Below, piece after piece: positions 1 through 7,723 of a stretch of DNA of 64,000 nucleotides. The notes under the pieces are model-generated. The model searched no databases and had not been told where the DNA came from. It saw only the letters and a program-made list of their open reading frames with translations. Where the stretch lies: IMG/VR virus record IMGVR_UViG_3300040801_002923, positions 54,482 to 118,481 of that record. One strand, written 5' to 3'. Within the stretch, counting starts at the first letter, position 1; every line of letters begins with the position of its first letter. This DNA is from a virus. A program made the position numbers and the translations under genes.

Positions 1-39
1 GGTCAGGGTGTTGCACTTGGTGGTGCTGGTCGAGAGTAA
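1..39 (+). CDS. 3' end of a gene cut by the window edge
   Basis: Reading frame 1 is open from the first base and stops with TAA at 37-39. The visible tail is GQGVALGGAGRE. The glycine-rich ending and the following terminator suggest the last gene of a virion-protein unit, because gp54-like, gp4 and terminase genes come next. Too little is present to identify the product. Confidence 0.5.
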   Translation, partial: GQGVALGGAGRE

Positions 40-105
40 GGTTAGCGTCCGTCGGAAGACAAGGAAGTCTAACACATCTAACAGGAAGTTTACTTTCTGG
101 ACGCA

Positions 106-133
106 GGGGGGCCTTTTGGCCCCCTTTCTTTAT
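106..133 (+). terminator. Rho-independent terminator
   Basis: A 7-bp perfect stem, GGGGGCC (107-113) and GGCCCCC (118-124), closes a TTTT loop and is followed by the T-rich tract TTTCTTTATTT. It separates the upstream gene from the gp54-like gene. Confidence 0.88.
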
Positions 134-162
134 TTGTTAGAACACGCTTTTTTACTGAACAC

Positions 163-168
163 TAAATA
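163..168 (+). promoter_or_regulatory. Late promoter motif TAAATA, 5 nt before ATG
   Basis: TAAATA ends 5 bases before the ATG at 174. No Shine-Dalgarno sequence is visible. By analogy with T4 late promoters (TATAAATA, start about 6 bases downstream) transcription would begin at or next to the start codon. Confidence 0.65.
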
Positions 169-173
169 ACCGC

Positions 174-1292
174 ATGGCTCTAGATCCTCGCTCATTTCTC
201 ACTAATCCTGTGGTCCGCCAGGTAGCCAACGCTGTGCCTGGCGGTGACCTAGTTATTCAAGCCGTAGACACAGTCCAGGACTTCCGTGATAACGGGGTGG
301 ACTTTAAGAACGGACGCCTGACAATCGGCAGTCCGTCACCATACGCAGTTGATTTAGTGGCTAGAGCTCCTAAGCACAAGTTCATGTTCGTACTGCAAGT
401 GGTTATCGATGGGCCGTTTCAGCAACTGTTCCCTGAATCGCTGCTTGAAGAGATGGCCTTCGTGGTTAAGCGAGCAGGTCGTCCTAATGTTTCGTTCGAC
501 TACGAGGAAGTAAACTTCTACAACCATCGATCCAAAGTACTGAAGCGGATTGAATACCAACCAATCACAATCGGCTTCTACGATGACATGAACAGCAACG
601 TTCTTTCGTTTCTTGAGCGGTATCTTGCAGTAACGTCTCCGATTTCACGTCTTGGCGATAAAGGGCAAGTATACAAGCTGTTTGAAGAGAGCGGTATGAA
701 CTCACCGAACGACTTTGCGTCCGCATCTACGGATGGCTTCGCTCGTGTGCCCGGCGTTACGGATACTGACACATCGATCATCAGCTATATCAATCTCTTT
801 CATATCTATAACGGTGGCTCGCTAGTGGATCAATACACGTTCGCTAAACCCAAGATCACAGAAATTCAGTTGGATGATGTTGATATGACAATGTCTGGAG
901 ACGGCACAGAGGCTGCGTTTACCTTCTCATACGAAGCACTTGGAATCCAGACACGCATTCGAGCTGCTGAGCTTCGCAATCGAATTCAAGATTACACGGA
1001 TGCAGGCCTACATACGCTCAATCTACCACGCTCGCTCAACACACCCCTATCTACTGGTGGTGTATTCGGTGCAGCTGGTCCTGGTGACGTCATTCGCGAA
1101 ACCGCCCGTGATATTGCTTCTGATGCGCTATCCGGTGCGGCGCTAGGAGGTGCAATTGGCGGCGCTATTGGAGGTGTCGGTGGTGCTATCCAGGCTGGGG
1201 TTGGTACAGCAACCAACGTCGTAGGAAACGCTGTTTCAGATCTTCTTGGTATTGGTGGCGACGATCAAGCCAACTCGGATAATTTCGACTAA
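174..1292 (+). CDS. 54: Baseplate tail-tube initiator / tube protein (gp54-like)
   Basis: 372 residues. The central part has the mixed beta pattern of T4-like tail-tube family proteins: a FMFVLQVVIDGPF strand near residue 70, a region on binding the baseplate or tube (FYNHRSKVLKRIEYQPITIGF near 115-135) and the late strands ITEIQLDDVDMTM. The C-terminus (about 320-355) is an Ala/Gly-rich segment with GGAIGGAIGGVGG that may form a hydrophobic helix. T4 gp54 is 320 residues and caps the baseplate to start tube polymerisation. The gene lies just before gp4, gp16 and gp17, as expected for morphogenesis genes. It could instead be gp48- or gp19-like; the family assignment is firmer than the exact paralogue. 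The start has no Shine-Dalgarno and sits 5 bases after TAAATA. Confidence 0.6.
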   Translation: MALDPRSFLTNPVVRQVANAVPGGDLVIQAVDTVQDFRDNGVDFKNGRLTIGSPSPYAVDLVARAPKHKFMFVLQVVIDGPFQQLFPESLLEEMAFVVKRAGRPNVSFDYEEVNFYNHRSKVLKRIEYQPITIGFYDDMNSNVLSFLERYLAVTSPISRLGDKGQVYKLFEESGMNSPNDFASASTDGFARVPGVTDTDTSIISYINLFHIYNGGSLVDQYTFAKPKITEIQLDDVDMTMSGDGTEAAFTFSYEALGIQTRIRAAELRNRIQDYTDAGLHTLNLPRSLNTPLSTGGVFGAAGPGDVIRETARDIASDALSGAALGGAIGGAIGGVGGAIQAGVGTATNVVGNAVSDLLGIGGDDQANSDNFD

Positions 1293-1295
1293 ATA
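1290..1295 (+). promoter_or_regulatory. Late promoter motif TAAATA, 8 nt before ATG
   Basis: TAAATA overlaps the stop codon of the gp54-like gene and lies 8 bases before ATG 1304. No Shine-Dalgarno is seen upstream of that ATG. Confidence 0.55.
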
Positions 1296-1303
1296 GACTC
1301 GCT

Positions 1304-1738
1304 ATGGCGAGATCATATAAGCAAGGTGTATTCACACCGCGACATCCAGAGAAATATGTAGGCAACGCGAATAATATCGTGTTCCGCAGTTCATGGGAGC
1401 TTTCCATGAACCAGTTTCTAGATAACAACCCCAACATTCTTCGCTGGAGTTCCGAAGAGATCGCCATACCGTACGTTAAACCTACCACCGGACGCGTGCA
1501 CCGCTACTTCCCTGACTATTGGATCGAGTATAAGGACCGTGATGGCAATTTGCTTCAGGAAATACTCGAGGTAAAGCCAAGTACGGAAGTTAACCCTAAT
1601 CTCAAGAAACGCAAATCCAACTACGATAAGCTCACCTATGCAATCAACCTTGCAAAGTGGAAAGCAGCCTCTCAGTTTTGCGAGAAGCGGAACATGAAGT
1701 TTAGAATCCTAACCGAAAACCAGTTGTTCAGCCGCTAG
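1304..1738 (+). CDS. 4: Head completion protein gp4
   Basis: 144 residues, close to the 150 of T4 gp4 (gene 50/4), which finishes DNA-filled heads before tail joining. Visible family features are an N-terminal YKQGVFTPRHPEKYVGN segment, the FRSSWELSMNQFLDNNPNILRWSSEE block (about 27-52), YFPDYWIEY (about 67-76) and EILEVKPS (about 85-92). The F-R-S-SWE, PD and E-x-K positions match the TnsA-like nuclease fold described for this family, with the probable catalytic Glu, Asp and Lys. It follows the gp54-like gene by 11 bases and precedes the terminase pair. Confidence 0.85.
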   Translation: MARSYKQGVFTPRHPEKYVGNANNIVFRSSWELSMNQFLDNNPNILRWSSEEIAIPYVKPTTGRVHRYFPDYWIEYKDRDGNLLQEILEVKPSTEVNPNLKKRKSNYDKLTYAINLAKWKAASQFCEKRNMKFRILTENQLFSR

Positions 1739-1744
1739 TAAATA
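1739..1744 (+). promoter_or_regulatory. Late promoter motif TAAATA, 4 nt before ATG
   Basis: The motif overlaps the end of gene 4 and leaves only 4 bases (CAAC) before ATG 1749. No Shine-Dalgarno is visible. Confidence 0.58.
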
Positions 1745-1748
1745 CAAC

Positions 1749-2225
1749 ATGAGCAGCAAAAAAGAAATCGAAGTACCTACATCGCATCCTCTAGAGGCTG
1801 TACTTAACGTAGAGGAGGGGACTACTATGGTCCCTAAAACCATCATCCAGGGTGATGTTGAGCCGCACCAAACCTATGACGAGAAAGACATTGAGATCGA
1901 TAAGCAGTTTCAAGAGATTTACGATCTAGCGTTGACTGCGTTCGAAGATCAAACAGAAACGGCTGAAATTGTAGACCCCCAGTACAAGGCCCGCACAGCT
2001 GAAGTTGCAGCAGCTTATCTAACCACCGCTCTCAACGCCGCGAATTCCAAAATGGCACTCAAGCAACAACGCGAGAAGCTAGAGGTGTCCAAGTCTCGTA
2101 TTACCGGTGGCATCACAAACAATGGCAACATGATTGTCACCAATCGTAATGACCTCCTGCGATTGATGGAAGAAAGGGACGGCGAGCGCGACGCAATCGA
2201 AGGTGAGTTTTCCTCCGACGAGTAA
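1749..2225 (+). CDS. 16: Small terminase subunit (gp16-like)
   Basis: 158 residues, against 164 for T4 gp16. It lies directly before the large terminase, in the same order as in T4. The sequence is acidic at both ends with a predicted helical centre (about 55-120, DKQFQEIYDLALTAFEDQ through NSKMALKQQREKLE), as expected for the coiled-coil ring of small terminases that recognises DNA and stimulates gp17. No sequence motif is diagnostic, so the call rests on size, helical layout and position. Confidence 0.72.
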   Translation: MSSKKEIEVPTSHPLEAVLNVEEGTTMVPKTIIQGDVEPHQTYDEKDIEIDKQFQEIYDLALTAFEDQTETAEIVDPQYKARTAEVAAAYLTTALNAANSKMALKQQREKLEVSKSRITGGITNNGNMIVTNRNDLLRLMEERDGERDAIEGEFSSDE

Positions 2226-2244
2226 CCCCTTGGTTTTGGGTATG

Positions 2245-2250
2245 TAAATA
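2245..2250 (+). promoter_or_regulatory. Late promoter motif TAAATA, 5 nt before ATG
   Basis: TAAATA ends 5 bases before ATG 2256 in the short gap between the two terminase genes. There is no Shine-Dalgarno in front of the start. Confidence 0.62.
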
Positions 2251-2255
2251 CTCAC

Positions 2256-3809
2256 ATGTCACGAGCATTCAAAGATCCGCAAATCAAACGCGCCGGAACC
2301 GAGACGGAATATACCGTCGAGCAGATCCGTGAGTTAAAGAAGTGCATGAACGATCCGGTGTACTTTATCCGGACATACTGCCGAATTCAGCACCCCGTCG
2401 AAGGCGCTATTCCGTTTGAGCTCTACGACTATCAAATTGAGATGGTCGAGAACTTCCACAATCACAGAAACAACATCGTTCTTAGTGCACGGCAGACTGG
2501 TAAGTCGACTGTCTCTTCGATGTACCTGCTGTGGTTTGCTATGTTCAATTTCGACAAGACAATTCTCATTGCGTCGAATAAGAACAAAGGTGCGATGGAA
2601 ATGATCGCTCGTATTCAGTATGCATACAAGAACCTCCCGCACTGGCTAAAGCCGGGAGTAACTGACGATGGTTGGAACAAGCACTCACTAAAGTTTGACA
2701 ACGACAGTGAAATTCAGTCTGAAGCGACGTCGGAGAATTCTGGTCGTGGTATGTCTATCTCCCTACTCTACCTCGATGAGTTTGCGTTTGTTCCCCCAGC
2801 TGTAGCTCAAGAATTCTGGACAGCCATTGCGCCTACGTTGTCTACAGGTGGTGCTTGTATCATTTCTTCTACACCAAACGGCGATCAAAACATCTTCTCT
2901 GAGCTGTGGAACGGTGCTGAAATGGGAGTAAACAACTTCCATCCTTCTCATGTGCGCTGGGATCAACCACCGGGGCGCACTAAAGCGTTCAAGGAAGACA
3001 TGATTGCGCAGATTGGTGAAACGGCCTGGCTGCAAGAATACGAGTGTGAGTTCCTATCATCCGATGCGCTGCTGATCGACACACTTGTTCTTCAGAACTT
3101 GACGCCTGGCATATCCAAGATCAAACCAGACTTCGAGATCAATGATGTTAAGTTCTGGAAAAGACCACAGAGTGGTGTGCAATACCTTGTTGGAGTTGAT
3201 CCAGCTACTGGTACCGGCGAAGACTTCACTGTGATTACTGTTTGGGAATTTCCAGCGATGGAACAAGTGGCTATGTATCGTTCGAATACGATGTCGTCGG
3301 CCAAAGTGTATCCGATTCTCAAGAACCTACTGAAGTTCTTGGAGCGCACTGGGTCGCAGGTCTACTTCTCAATCGAAAACAATGGTGTTGGTGAGGGCCT
3401 TCTAGCACTGTATGAAGCAGACGAAAACCCACCTCTGATGTCCGAAATGATTTCTGAAACGGGCAAGAATCGTCAAGGCGTAACTACGACGGGCAAGTCT
3501 AAGATGCGTTGCTGTCTCAATCTCAAGGAATTGATTGAGAAGCGAACGATGACAATTAAAAGCGAGCTGATGCTCAAAGAGTTGAAGAAATTCGTTCGTC
3601 GCGCGGCTGGGTATTCAGCACAAAACGGGGCAACCGACGACATCATTTCTTCAACACTAATCGTCCTTCGAATTCTCGAAGAAATCTCCTCGTATGACCA
3701 AGCGGCCTTTGATACGCTCCGTGCAGTTGAGGACAGTCCGTGGTCCGAAGCTGACGTCATTCACTACGACGAAGAAGACCCTGATCACGGACCTATGCCT
3801 TTCATCTAG
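2256..3809 (+). CDS. 17: Large terminase subunit, packaging ATPase-nuclease (gp17)
   Basis: 517 residues. It pumps DNA into the prohead and cuts concatemers. The N-terminal ATPase shows Walker A SARQTGKST at about 77-85, Walker B SLLYLDEFAF at about 169-178 with the catalytic Glu, and the coupling motif SSTPNG near 204-209. The C-terminal RNase H-fold nuclease begins with GVDPATGTGEDFTVITV near 313-330, continues with SIENNGVGEG near 372, and ends with the third acidic patch GATDDIISSTLI near 463. T4 gp17 is 610 residues, so this is a compact version without an obvious extra N- or C-terminal extension. It is uninterrupted and all key residues are present. Confidence 0.96.
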   Translation: MSRAFKDPQIKRAGTETEYTVEQIRELKKCMNDPVYFIRTYCRIQHPVEGAIPFELYDYQIEMVENFHNHRNNIVLSARQTGKSTVSSMYLLWFAMFNFDKTILIASNKNKGAMEMIARIQYAYKNLPHWLKPGVTDDGWNKHSLKFDNDSEIQSEATSENSGRGMSISLLYLDEFAFVPPAVAQEFWTAIAPTLSTGGACIISSTPNGDQNIFSELWNGAEMGVNNFHPSHVRWDQPPGRTKAFKEDMIAQIGETAWLQEYECEFLSSDALLIDTLVLQNLTPGISKIKPDFEINDVKFWKRPQSGVQYLVGVDPATGTGEDFTVITVWEFPAMEQVAMYRSNTMSSAKVYPILKNLLKFLERTGSQVYFSIENNGVGEGLLALYEADENPPLMSEMISETGKNRQGVTTTGKSKMRCCLNLKELIEKRTMTIKSELMLKELKKFVRRAAGYSAQNGATDDIISSTLIVLRILEEISSYDQAAFDTLRAVEDSPWSEADVIHYDEEDPDHGPMPFI

Positions 3810-3811
3810 CG

Positions 3812-3840
3812 TTGATCTTCCTGTTGAGCTCAGTGATAAC
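3812..3840 (+). promoter_or_regulatory. Possible sigma70-type promoter
   Basis: TTGATC (3812-3817), a 17-base spacer and GATAAC (3835-3840) partly match a -35/-10 pair. The Shine-Dalgarno AGGAGG follows at 3850-3855. It would drive the small gene at 3866 and the permease after it. The match is weak at two positions in each box. Confidence 0.35.
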
Positions 3841-3865
3841 TAAGACTCACAGGAGGAAAATAGCA

Positions 3866-4069
3866 ATGGCTGACCCTAGATATCGATGGCGCGTTGACAT
3901 CTTCGAATATGAGCGTGGGTGGGGCAGACGTCACGAAGGCGCGAAGTTTTTCGACGATGAAAACGAAGCGTACCAATTTGTCCGAGACTACAATTCTGAA
4001 AACACAGAAACGGTAGTCCCTGATTGGTATATGGCTGCTTCTGCCCCCCAAAAGGTGCAGGTGGCCTAG
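3866..4069 (+). CDS. Small hypothetical protein
   Basis: 67 residues from ATG 3866, chosen because AGGAGG lies 10 bases upstream; an in-frame start at 3812 has no such site. The sequence is rich in aromatic and charged residues (RYRWRVDIFEYERGWGRR) and reads like a small compact domain of the kind that adds a beta-hairpin and a helix (FFDDENEAYQFVRDY). No family is recognised. Its stop codon overlaps the GTG start of the SbtA-like gene by one base, so the two are probably translationally coupled. Confidence 0.7.
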   Translation: MADPRYRWRVDIFEYERGWGRRHEGAKFFDDENEAYQFVRDYNSENTETVVPDWYMAASAPQKVQVA

Positions 4070-5007
4070 TGGGTATAGATGTTGTAGTTGCGTTCTTCGT
4101 ATTGGGCGCTGTTTCTGTACTCATTCGTTCACCAATCAATTTCCCCGAGGGGCTCTACCAAGGGTTGAGCCTCTTCCTGATGTTGGCTATTGGTCTGAAG
4201 GGCGGCGTGGCTTTAGCTGACCACTTTACAGCAAATGTCCTGCTCCAATCAGCCGGAGTGCTGACCTTGGGGCTGGTGATACCCATCATAGCCTTTCTGA
4301 TACTGCGAGGGGTCGGAAACTTTGATCGCATAAATGCTGGATCGATAGCGGCACATTATGGCTCTGTTAGTGTCGGAACTTATGCTGTTGCTATGTCTGT
4401 GTTGCAGAGTATGAACATCTCTTACGAAGAGTACTTCCCGATGTTTGTTGTTCTGCTGGAGATGCCGGCAATATTGGTGGGGTTGTGGCTTGCAAACCTG
4501 GGTGCTGGTGAGCTCAATAAGAAAGCGCTCCTACACGAAATGACTTGCAATCAGGGCGTTACGTTGATGCTCGGTGGTCTCATTATTGGTGCAATGGCCG
4601 GGCATGAAGGTACGGAATCAATTATGCCCCTGTTCAAAACCCTATTCAGCGGCGCACTAGCGTTATTCCTCCTCGAAATGGGGATCGTCGCAGCCAAGCG
4701 GGCTAGAGACATCGGTAACCGTCTGATGTTCTTGTTACCGTTCGGGATGACGATGCCAGTGATAGGCGCCGTGTTGGGGATGTGGATGGGTGATGTGTTG
4801 CACTTCTCTCAAGGTGGCGTGGTTCTACTCACTGTTTTGGCGGCAAGTTGTTCTTACATAGCGGTACCTGCTGTAATGCGCGCTGCTCTGCCTACAGCGG
4901 ATCATGGGATGGCGATAGCCACATCGCTTGCAATCACATTCCCATTCAACGTAATTGTTGGAATTCCAATGTACATCTGGTTCATTCAACGCTTGCACTT
5001 GGGTTAA
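4069..5007 (+). CDS. sbtA: SbtA-like sodium-dependent bicarbonate permease
   Basis: 312 residues from GTG 4069 (TAGTG overlap with the previous gene; AGGTGG just upstream). It is an inner-membrane protein with about ten hydrophobic segments. It resembles the SbtA family (PF05982), which imports bicarbonate with sodium in cyanobacteria and occurs in other bacteria. The family blocks are in order: an N-terminal helix then INFPEGLYQGLSLFLMLAIGLKGG (about 24-47), IAAHYGSVSVGTYAVAMSVL (about 93-112), EMPAILVGLWLA (about 131-142), and near the C-terminus ASCSYIAVPAVMRAALP and ITFPFNVIVGIPMY. The paired small helices and the two GSVS/SYIAVPA half-motifs of the inverted repeat are intact. Family assignment is strong; bicarbonate as substrate is inferred. 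Such a gene is unexpected in a myovirus. Confidence 0.85.
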   Translation: MGIDVVVAFFVLGAVSVLIRSPINFPEGLYQGLSLFLMLAIGLKGGVALADHFTANVLLQSAGVLTLGLVIPIIAFLILRGVGNFDRINAGSIAAHYGSVSVGTYAVAMSVLQSMNISYEEYFPMFVVLLEMPAILVGLWLANLGAGELNKKALLHEMTCNQGVTLMLGGLIIGAMAGHEGTESIMPLFKTLFSGALALFLLEMGIVAAKRARDIGNRLMFLLPFGMTMPVIGAVLGMWMGDVLHFSQGGVVLLTVLAASCSYIAVPAVMRAALPTADHGMAIATSLAITFPFNVIVGIPMYIWFIQRLHLG

Positions 5008-5021
5008 ATCCTCTGTATCAT
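4993..5021 (+). promoter_or_regulatory. Sigma70-type promoter for the HD-Pnk gene
   Basis: TTGCAC (4993-4998), a 17-base spacer, and TATCAT (5016-5021). The predicted start near 5028 leaves about 20 bases with the Shine-Dalgarno CTGAGGA (5034-5040) before ATG 5048. The -35 box lies in the last codons of the permease gene. Confidence 0.55.
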
Positions 5022-5047
5022 GCGACTCAACTTCTGAGGATAGAAAC

Positions 5048-6172
5048 ATGTACACAGATCAAGACAAATTCATTCACTGGTACAATGAAGTGTTCCGGTA
5101 CGATCCACTCTACGCAGCTATGTGGGAGACGGTCGAGGGTTCACCGTGGCACCGTGAGGCCAACGTCGGCGTTCACACCGATATGGTAGTCAGTCAATAT
5201 CTAATGCTGTCCAACAGCGAAGGGCCGGGCATGCTGGATAGTGAGTGCTTTAACGTCCGCGGCGCTCTCGGATGTGCTTTCCACGACGTTGGTAAGCCGC
5301 CCGCTATGCAGATCAAATTCAAGGAAGATCGTGGGGAGTACAAAGCATTCCATGGTCATGAATTGATTTCAGCCCGCATGTGGGAAAATTGGGCTGTTGG
5401 TAACTGGAGCTTTTTGCAACGTGAGTTCGGCTTCGAACCCATCGACATCTACACTGTGGGTTGGATGATCGAACATCATGTACCCTGGGCAACCAAGAAG
5501 GATGAAAAGCTCGACGCATTTGCTGCAACAGCTTACACGACGCTGGGGCATTCATGTGCATGGACCGATATGTTAATGGCTGATCAGCGTGGACGAATCT
5601 CTGATTCGAGCCACCAGCGGTTTGAAGAGGCGCAGATCTGGATTTACGATCATGAAGAGCGTCGTGCTAAGGCTGAGTGGGGGTTCGAGCTGGTCACCGA
5701 CAAGACGGTGTACATGCTTATCGGCGCCCCAGGAGCTGGCAAATCGACGTACCGCCAGAAGCTGCTAGCGGAAAATCCCGGTGCAGCGGTTCTAAGCATG
5801 GACGATCTTCGGATCGAGTTCTATGGTGAGCCGTATGAGAATGCGTTTGCCAAAGCCTCGAAGGACAGCTCTTTCAACGCCAAAGTGGATGCACGGTACA
5901 TCGACACACTTCGCCAGAATGAAGTTGTGATTCTCGACAATACCAATACGGCGGCACGCGCACGTAAGCGCTGGCTCGCTCCGGCACGGGCTCGTGACTT
6001 TCGAATTGTTGCGGTGTTGTTCCCTGTGCAATTGCAGACGGTGCTTGACCGACAGCGGTCGCGAACCGACAAGACAATCCCGGATCAGGTTGTATCCGAT
6101 ATGTACAACCGTATGTCGTTGCCTATGATCGGCGATTTCGATGAGATTATCGTTCACGACGGCAACCTCTGA
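5048..6172 (+). CDS. HD-Pnk: fused HD phosphoesterase and 5'-OH polynucleotide kinase
   Basis: 374 residues from ATG 5048, chosen for its Shine-Dalgarno; the open frame continues upstream without one. The N-terminal half is an HD phosphohydrolase with H43, HD at 79-80 (FHDVGKP), H102/H104, HH 143-144 and D174. The C-terminal half is a P-loop kinase: Walker A GAPGAGKST at 226-234, SMDDLR at 250-255, VILDNTNT near 295 and a basic lid RQRSRTDKT near 337. This domain order matches the bacterial HD-Pnk enzymes (such as that of Runella), in which HD removes 2',3'-cyclic or 3'-phosphate ends and the kinase phosphorylates 5'-OH ends. It is distinct from T4 Pnkp, which has a kinase followed by an HAD phosphatase. 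It has its own promoter and terminator. A role in healing cleaved tRNA is inferred. Confidence 0.85.
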   Translation: MYTDQDKFIHWYNEVFRYDPLYAAMWETVEGSPWHREANVGVHTDMVVSQYLMLSNSEGPGMLDSECFNVRGALGCAFHDVGKPPAMQIKFKEDRGEYKAFHGHELISARMWENWAVGNWSFLQREFGFEPIDIYTVGWMIEHHVPWATKKDEKLDAFAATAYTTLGHSCAWTDMLMADQRGRISDSSHQRFEEAQIWIYDHEERRAKAEWGFELVTDKTVYMLIGAPGAGKSTYRQKLLAENPGAAVLSMDDLRIEFYGEPYENAFAKASKDSSFNAKVDARYIDTLRQNEVVILDNTNTAARARKRWLAPARARDFRIVAVLFPVQLQTVLDRQRSRTDKTIPDQVVSDMYNRMSLPMIGDFDEIIVHDGNL

Positions 6173-6174
6173 GC

Positions 6175-6196
6175 AAGCCCCCTTCTGGGGGCTTTG
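6175..6196 (+). terminator. Terminator after HD-Pnk
   Basis: An 8-bp stem, AAGCCCCC (6175-6182) and GGGGGCTT (6187-6194), closes a TTCT loop. The T-tract is short. It separates the HD-Pnk unit from the late promoter at 6200. Confidence 0.75.
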
Positions 6197-6199
6197 CGC

Positions 6200-6205
6200 T
6201 AAATA
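6200..6205 (+). promoter_or_regulatory. Late promoter motif TAAATA, 6 nt before ATG
   Basis: TAAATA follows the terminator directly and ends 6 bases before ATG 6212. No Shine-Dalgarno is visible, so a leaderless late transcript is likely. Confidence 0.68.
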
Positions 6206-6211
6206 CGATCC

Positions 6212-6760
6212 ATGGAACTCAAAGTAATCCGTGGTGACCGTCTACTGACTCAATTCAACGAAGACTCTACGTACAACCAACTATACACTGGGATTGTTCA
6301 GGCTTTCCCCAACACACGAAAGCGGCAGAATGCCACAGCTCCGGTTGTGGTTAGTCGTATTGAATATGTCCCGTATGTGAACAACGGTGTGCTACGGGTT
6401 GAAGCCGAAGCCCGCAATGGTCCCGGTCGATATCAACCCGTTATACAGTTTCGTGAAGTGAGCTTTGCAGAACAGGGAGCTAGTAACACCGTCACATTTA
6501 GAGCAGCAGACGGTCAGGAGTATGGCATCGTACCTATCCGTCTAGCGGGGTCAAATATCAAAGTTCGTTGCACGTGTCTCGACTTCTATCACAGATTCAG
6601 CATGCACAACCACTCTGACGGTAGTTTAGCGGGCAATCCCCCACCTCCGTACGTTCCGAAGGGTGGGCGGCCATCGGTTAATCCAACGCAAACGCCCGGT
6701 GTGTGCAAACACATAATTAAGCTAGTAGAGCAGCTCAAGCGAGCTAGAATCGTTACTTAA
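6212..6760 (+). CDS. SWIM-like zinc-binding protein
   Basis: 182 residues of unknown function. The C-terminal half has CTCLDFYHRF near 123-132 and GVCKHIIKLVEQL near 161-173. This fits the C-x-C ... C-x-H layout of SWIM zinc domains, which bind DNA or proteins. Between them is a proline-rich insert (NPPPPYVPKGGRP). The N-terminal half contains a predicted beta-rich region (VVVSRIEYVPYVNNGVLRVEAEAR). It is expressed from a late-type promoter, so a virion or late function is likely. Its last 8 bases overlap the end of the convergent minus-strand gene. Confidence 0.75.
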   Translation: MELKVIRGDRLLTQFNEDSTYNQLYTGIVQAFPNTRKRQNATAPVVVSRIEYVPYVNNGVLRVEAEARNGPGRYQPVIQFREVSFAEQGASNTVTFRAADGQEYGIVPIRLAGSNIKVRCTCLDFYHRFSMHNHSDGSLAGNPPPPYVPKGGRPSVNPTQTPGVCKHIIKLVEQLKRARIVT

Positions 6761-7688
6761 CGACCTTACCGCCTTTCTTAAACGCGGCAGTGCTGGGCTT
6801 CGCAGGTTCTGCTTTGAAACTCTCGAGAACAGCCTTCGCGCGCGCGTCAGCTTCCGCATCAATTTGAACTGAGGCGGCCTTGGGGGCACCTTCGGTAATT
6901 ACAGGTTTGGCTGGAGCAGCCTTTTTGGCTTCTGCATTTTTCCGCTCAAGTTGAATCTCGCGGCGCTTTTTCTTCTCAGCTTCCTGTCGCTTGTGCTCAC
7001 GAATAATTTGCTTAACGTCTTTATCGCTAGTTTTGGCTAGGGCAGAATCACCTGTCTTCTCTTCAGCAGCTAGCAGCTTCTTGGCAACGCGGCGCGCTTC
7101 CGTTAGAGCATCTTGATCCGCAAGCGGTTTAACATCTACCGGCTTTTTAGCTGGTGCTGGTTTGGCGTCCTCAATAATAGTCTCCGAAGACGTCAGACGA
7201 GAGATAATGTCCTTGACTTGATCTTCTGTGACATTATCTCCTGGTCGCGCTGGCCGCTGTACTACCCGCTTCTCAGGCACATGATCTTTGGCCTTTGGTT
7301 TCACCGGTGTGGTTGGCGCCGGCTCTTCGGTTACAGGCTTCGGTGCATCCGCCGCCCGCGACTCGACACGCATTTGCATGTCTTCGCGCTTTACGTAAAT
7401 CTCCGGGGACTTACTAACGGTGATTTCGCCTCTATGGGCTTCGAAATAGTAGCCCGTGATCACAGCCGTCACAGTGAATGTGTATGTGGTAGGTACAAGG
7501 TATTGCATCTTCGGTAGGTCAACGCCCCATTTGCCGGGCTTCACACGCTTACACTCAAAACACATGTCAAATGGCTGAGACAAGATGTTGAAGCACACTT
7601 TAGCGTCACTATCATCTAGACCTTCAACAACAAGGTCGAATTCAAAATAGTGCTCGCGGCTGTTGACGATAATCAGTTGTTCGCTCAT
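6753..7688 (-). CDS. Lys/Ala-rich hypothetical protein with a beta-rich N-terminus
   Basis: 311 residues on the minus strand, starting at 7688 with AGAGGA 8 bases upstream. The first 110 residues look like a small beta-sandwich (YFEFDLVVEGLDDSDAKVCFNI, YTFTVTAVITGYYFEAHRGEITV). The rest is low complexity, rich in Lys, Ala, Glu and Pro, with a long charged helix near 225-260 (IREHKRQEAEKKKRREIQLER), suggesting an elongated, possibly coiled-coil linker. I do not recognise the family. The late motif at 7710-7715 suggests a structural or assembly role. Confidence 0.75.
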   Translation of the reverse strand: MSEQLIIVNSREHYFEFDLVVEGLDDSDAKVCFNILSQPFDMCFECKRVKPGKWGVDLPKMQYLVPTTYTFTVTAVITGYYFEAHRGEITVSKSPEIYVKREDMQMRVESRAADAPKPVTEEPAPTTPVKPKAKDHVPEKRVVQRPARPGDNVTEDQVKDIISRLTSSETIIEDAKPAPAKKPVDVKPLADQDALTEARRVAKKLLAAEEKTGDSALAKTSDKDVKQIIREHKRQEAEKKKRREIQLERKNAEAKKAAPAKPVITEGAPKAASVQIDAEADARAKAVLESFKAEPAKPSTAAFKKGGKVVK

Positions 7689-7709
7689 GAGATCCTCTTG
7701 TACAGAGCG

Positions 7710-7715
7710 TATTTA
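7710..7715 (-). promoter_or_regulatory. Late promoter motif TAAATA (minus strand)
   Basis: Read on the minus strand this is TAAATA, preceded by CA. It lies 21 bases before ATG 7688, with an AGAGGA ribosome site between. Confidence 0.6.
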
Positions 7716-7723
7716 TGGGAGCC

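Noticed and set aside
4069-5007. Permease as host contamination in the assembly
   Set aside because: It shares bases with the upstream phage gene, and the HD-Pnk promoter overlaps its end; spacing and base composition match its neighbours.
4955-5047. Extended start of the HD-Pnk gene at 4955
   Set aside because: The extra 31 residues overlap the permease gene, look random and have no ribosome site. ATG 5048 follows CTGAGGA.
7113-7517. Plus-strand frame of 134 codons in the minus-strand island
   Set aside because: Opposite the Lys/Ala-rich gene, Trp/Arg/Cys-rich in a way typical of antisense shadows, and no ribosome site.
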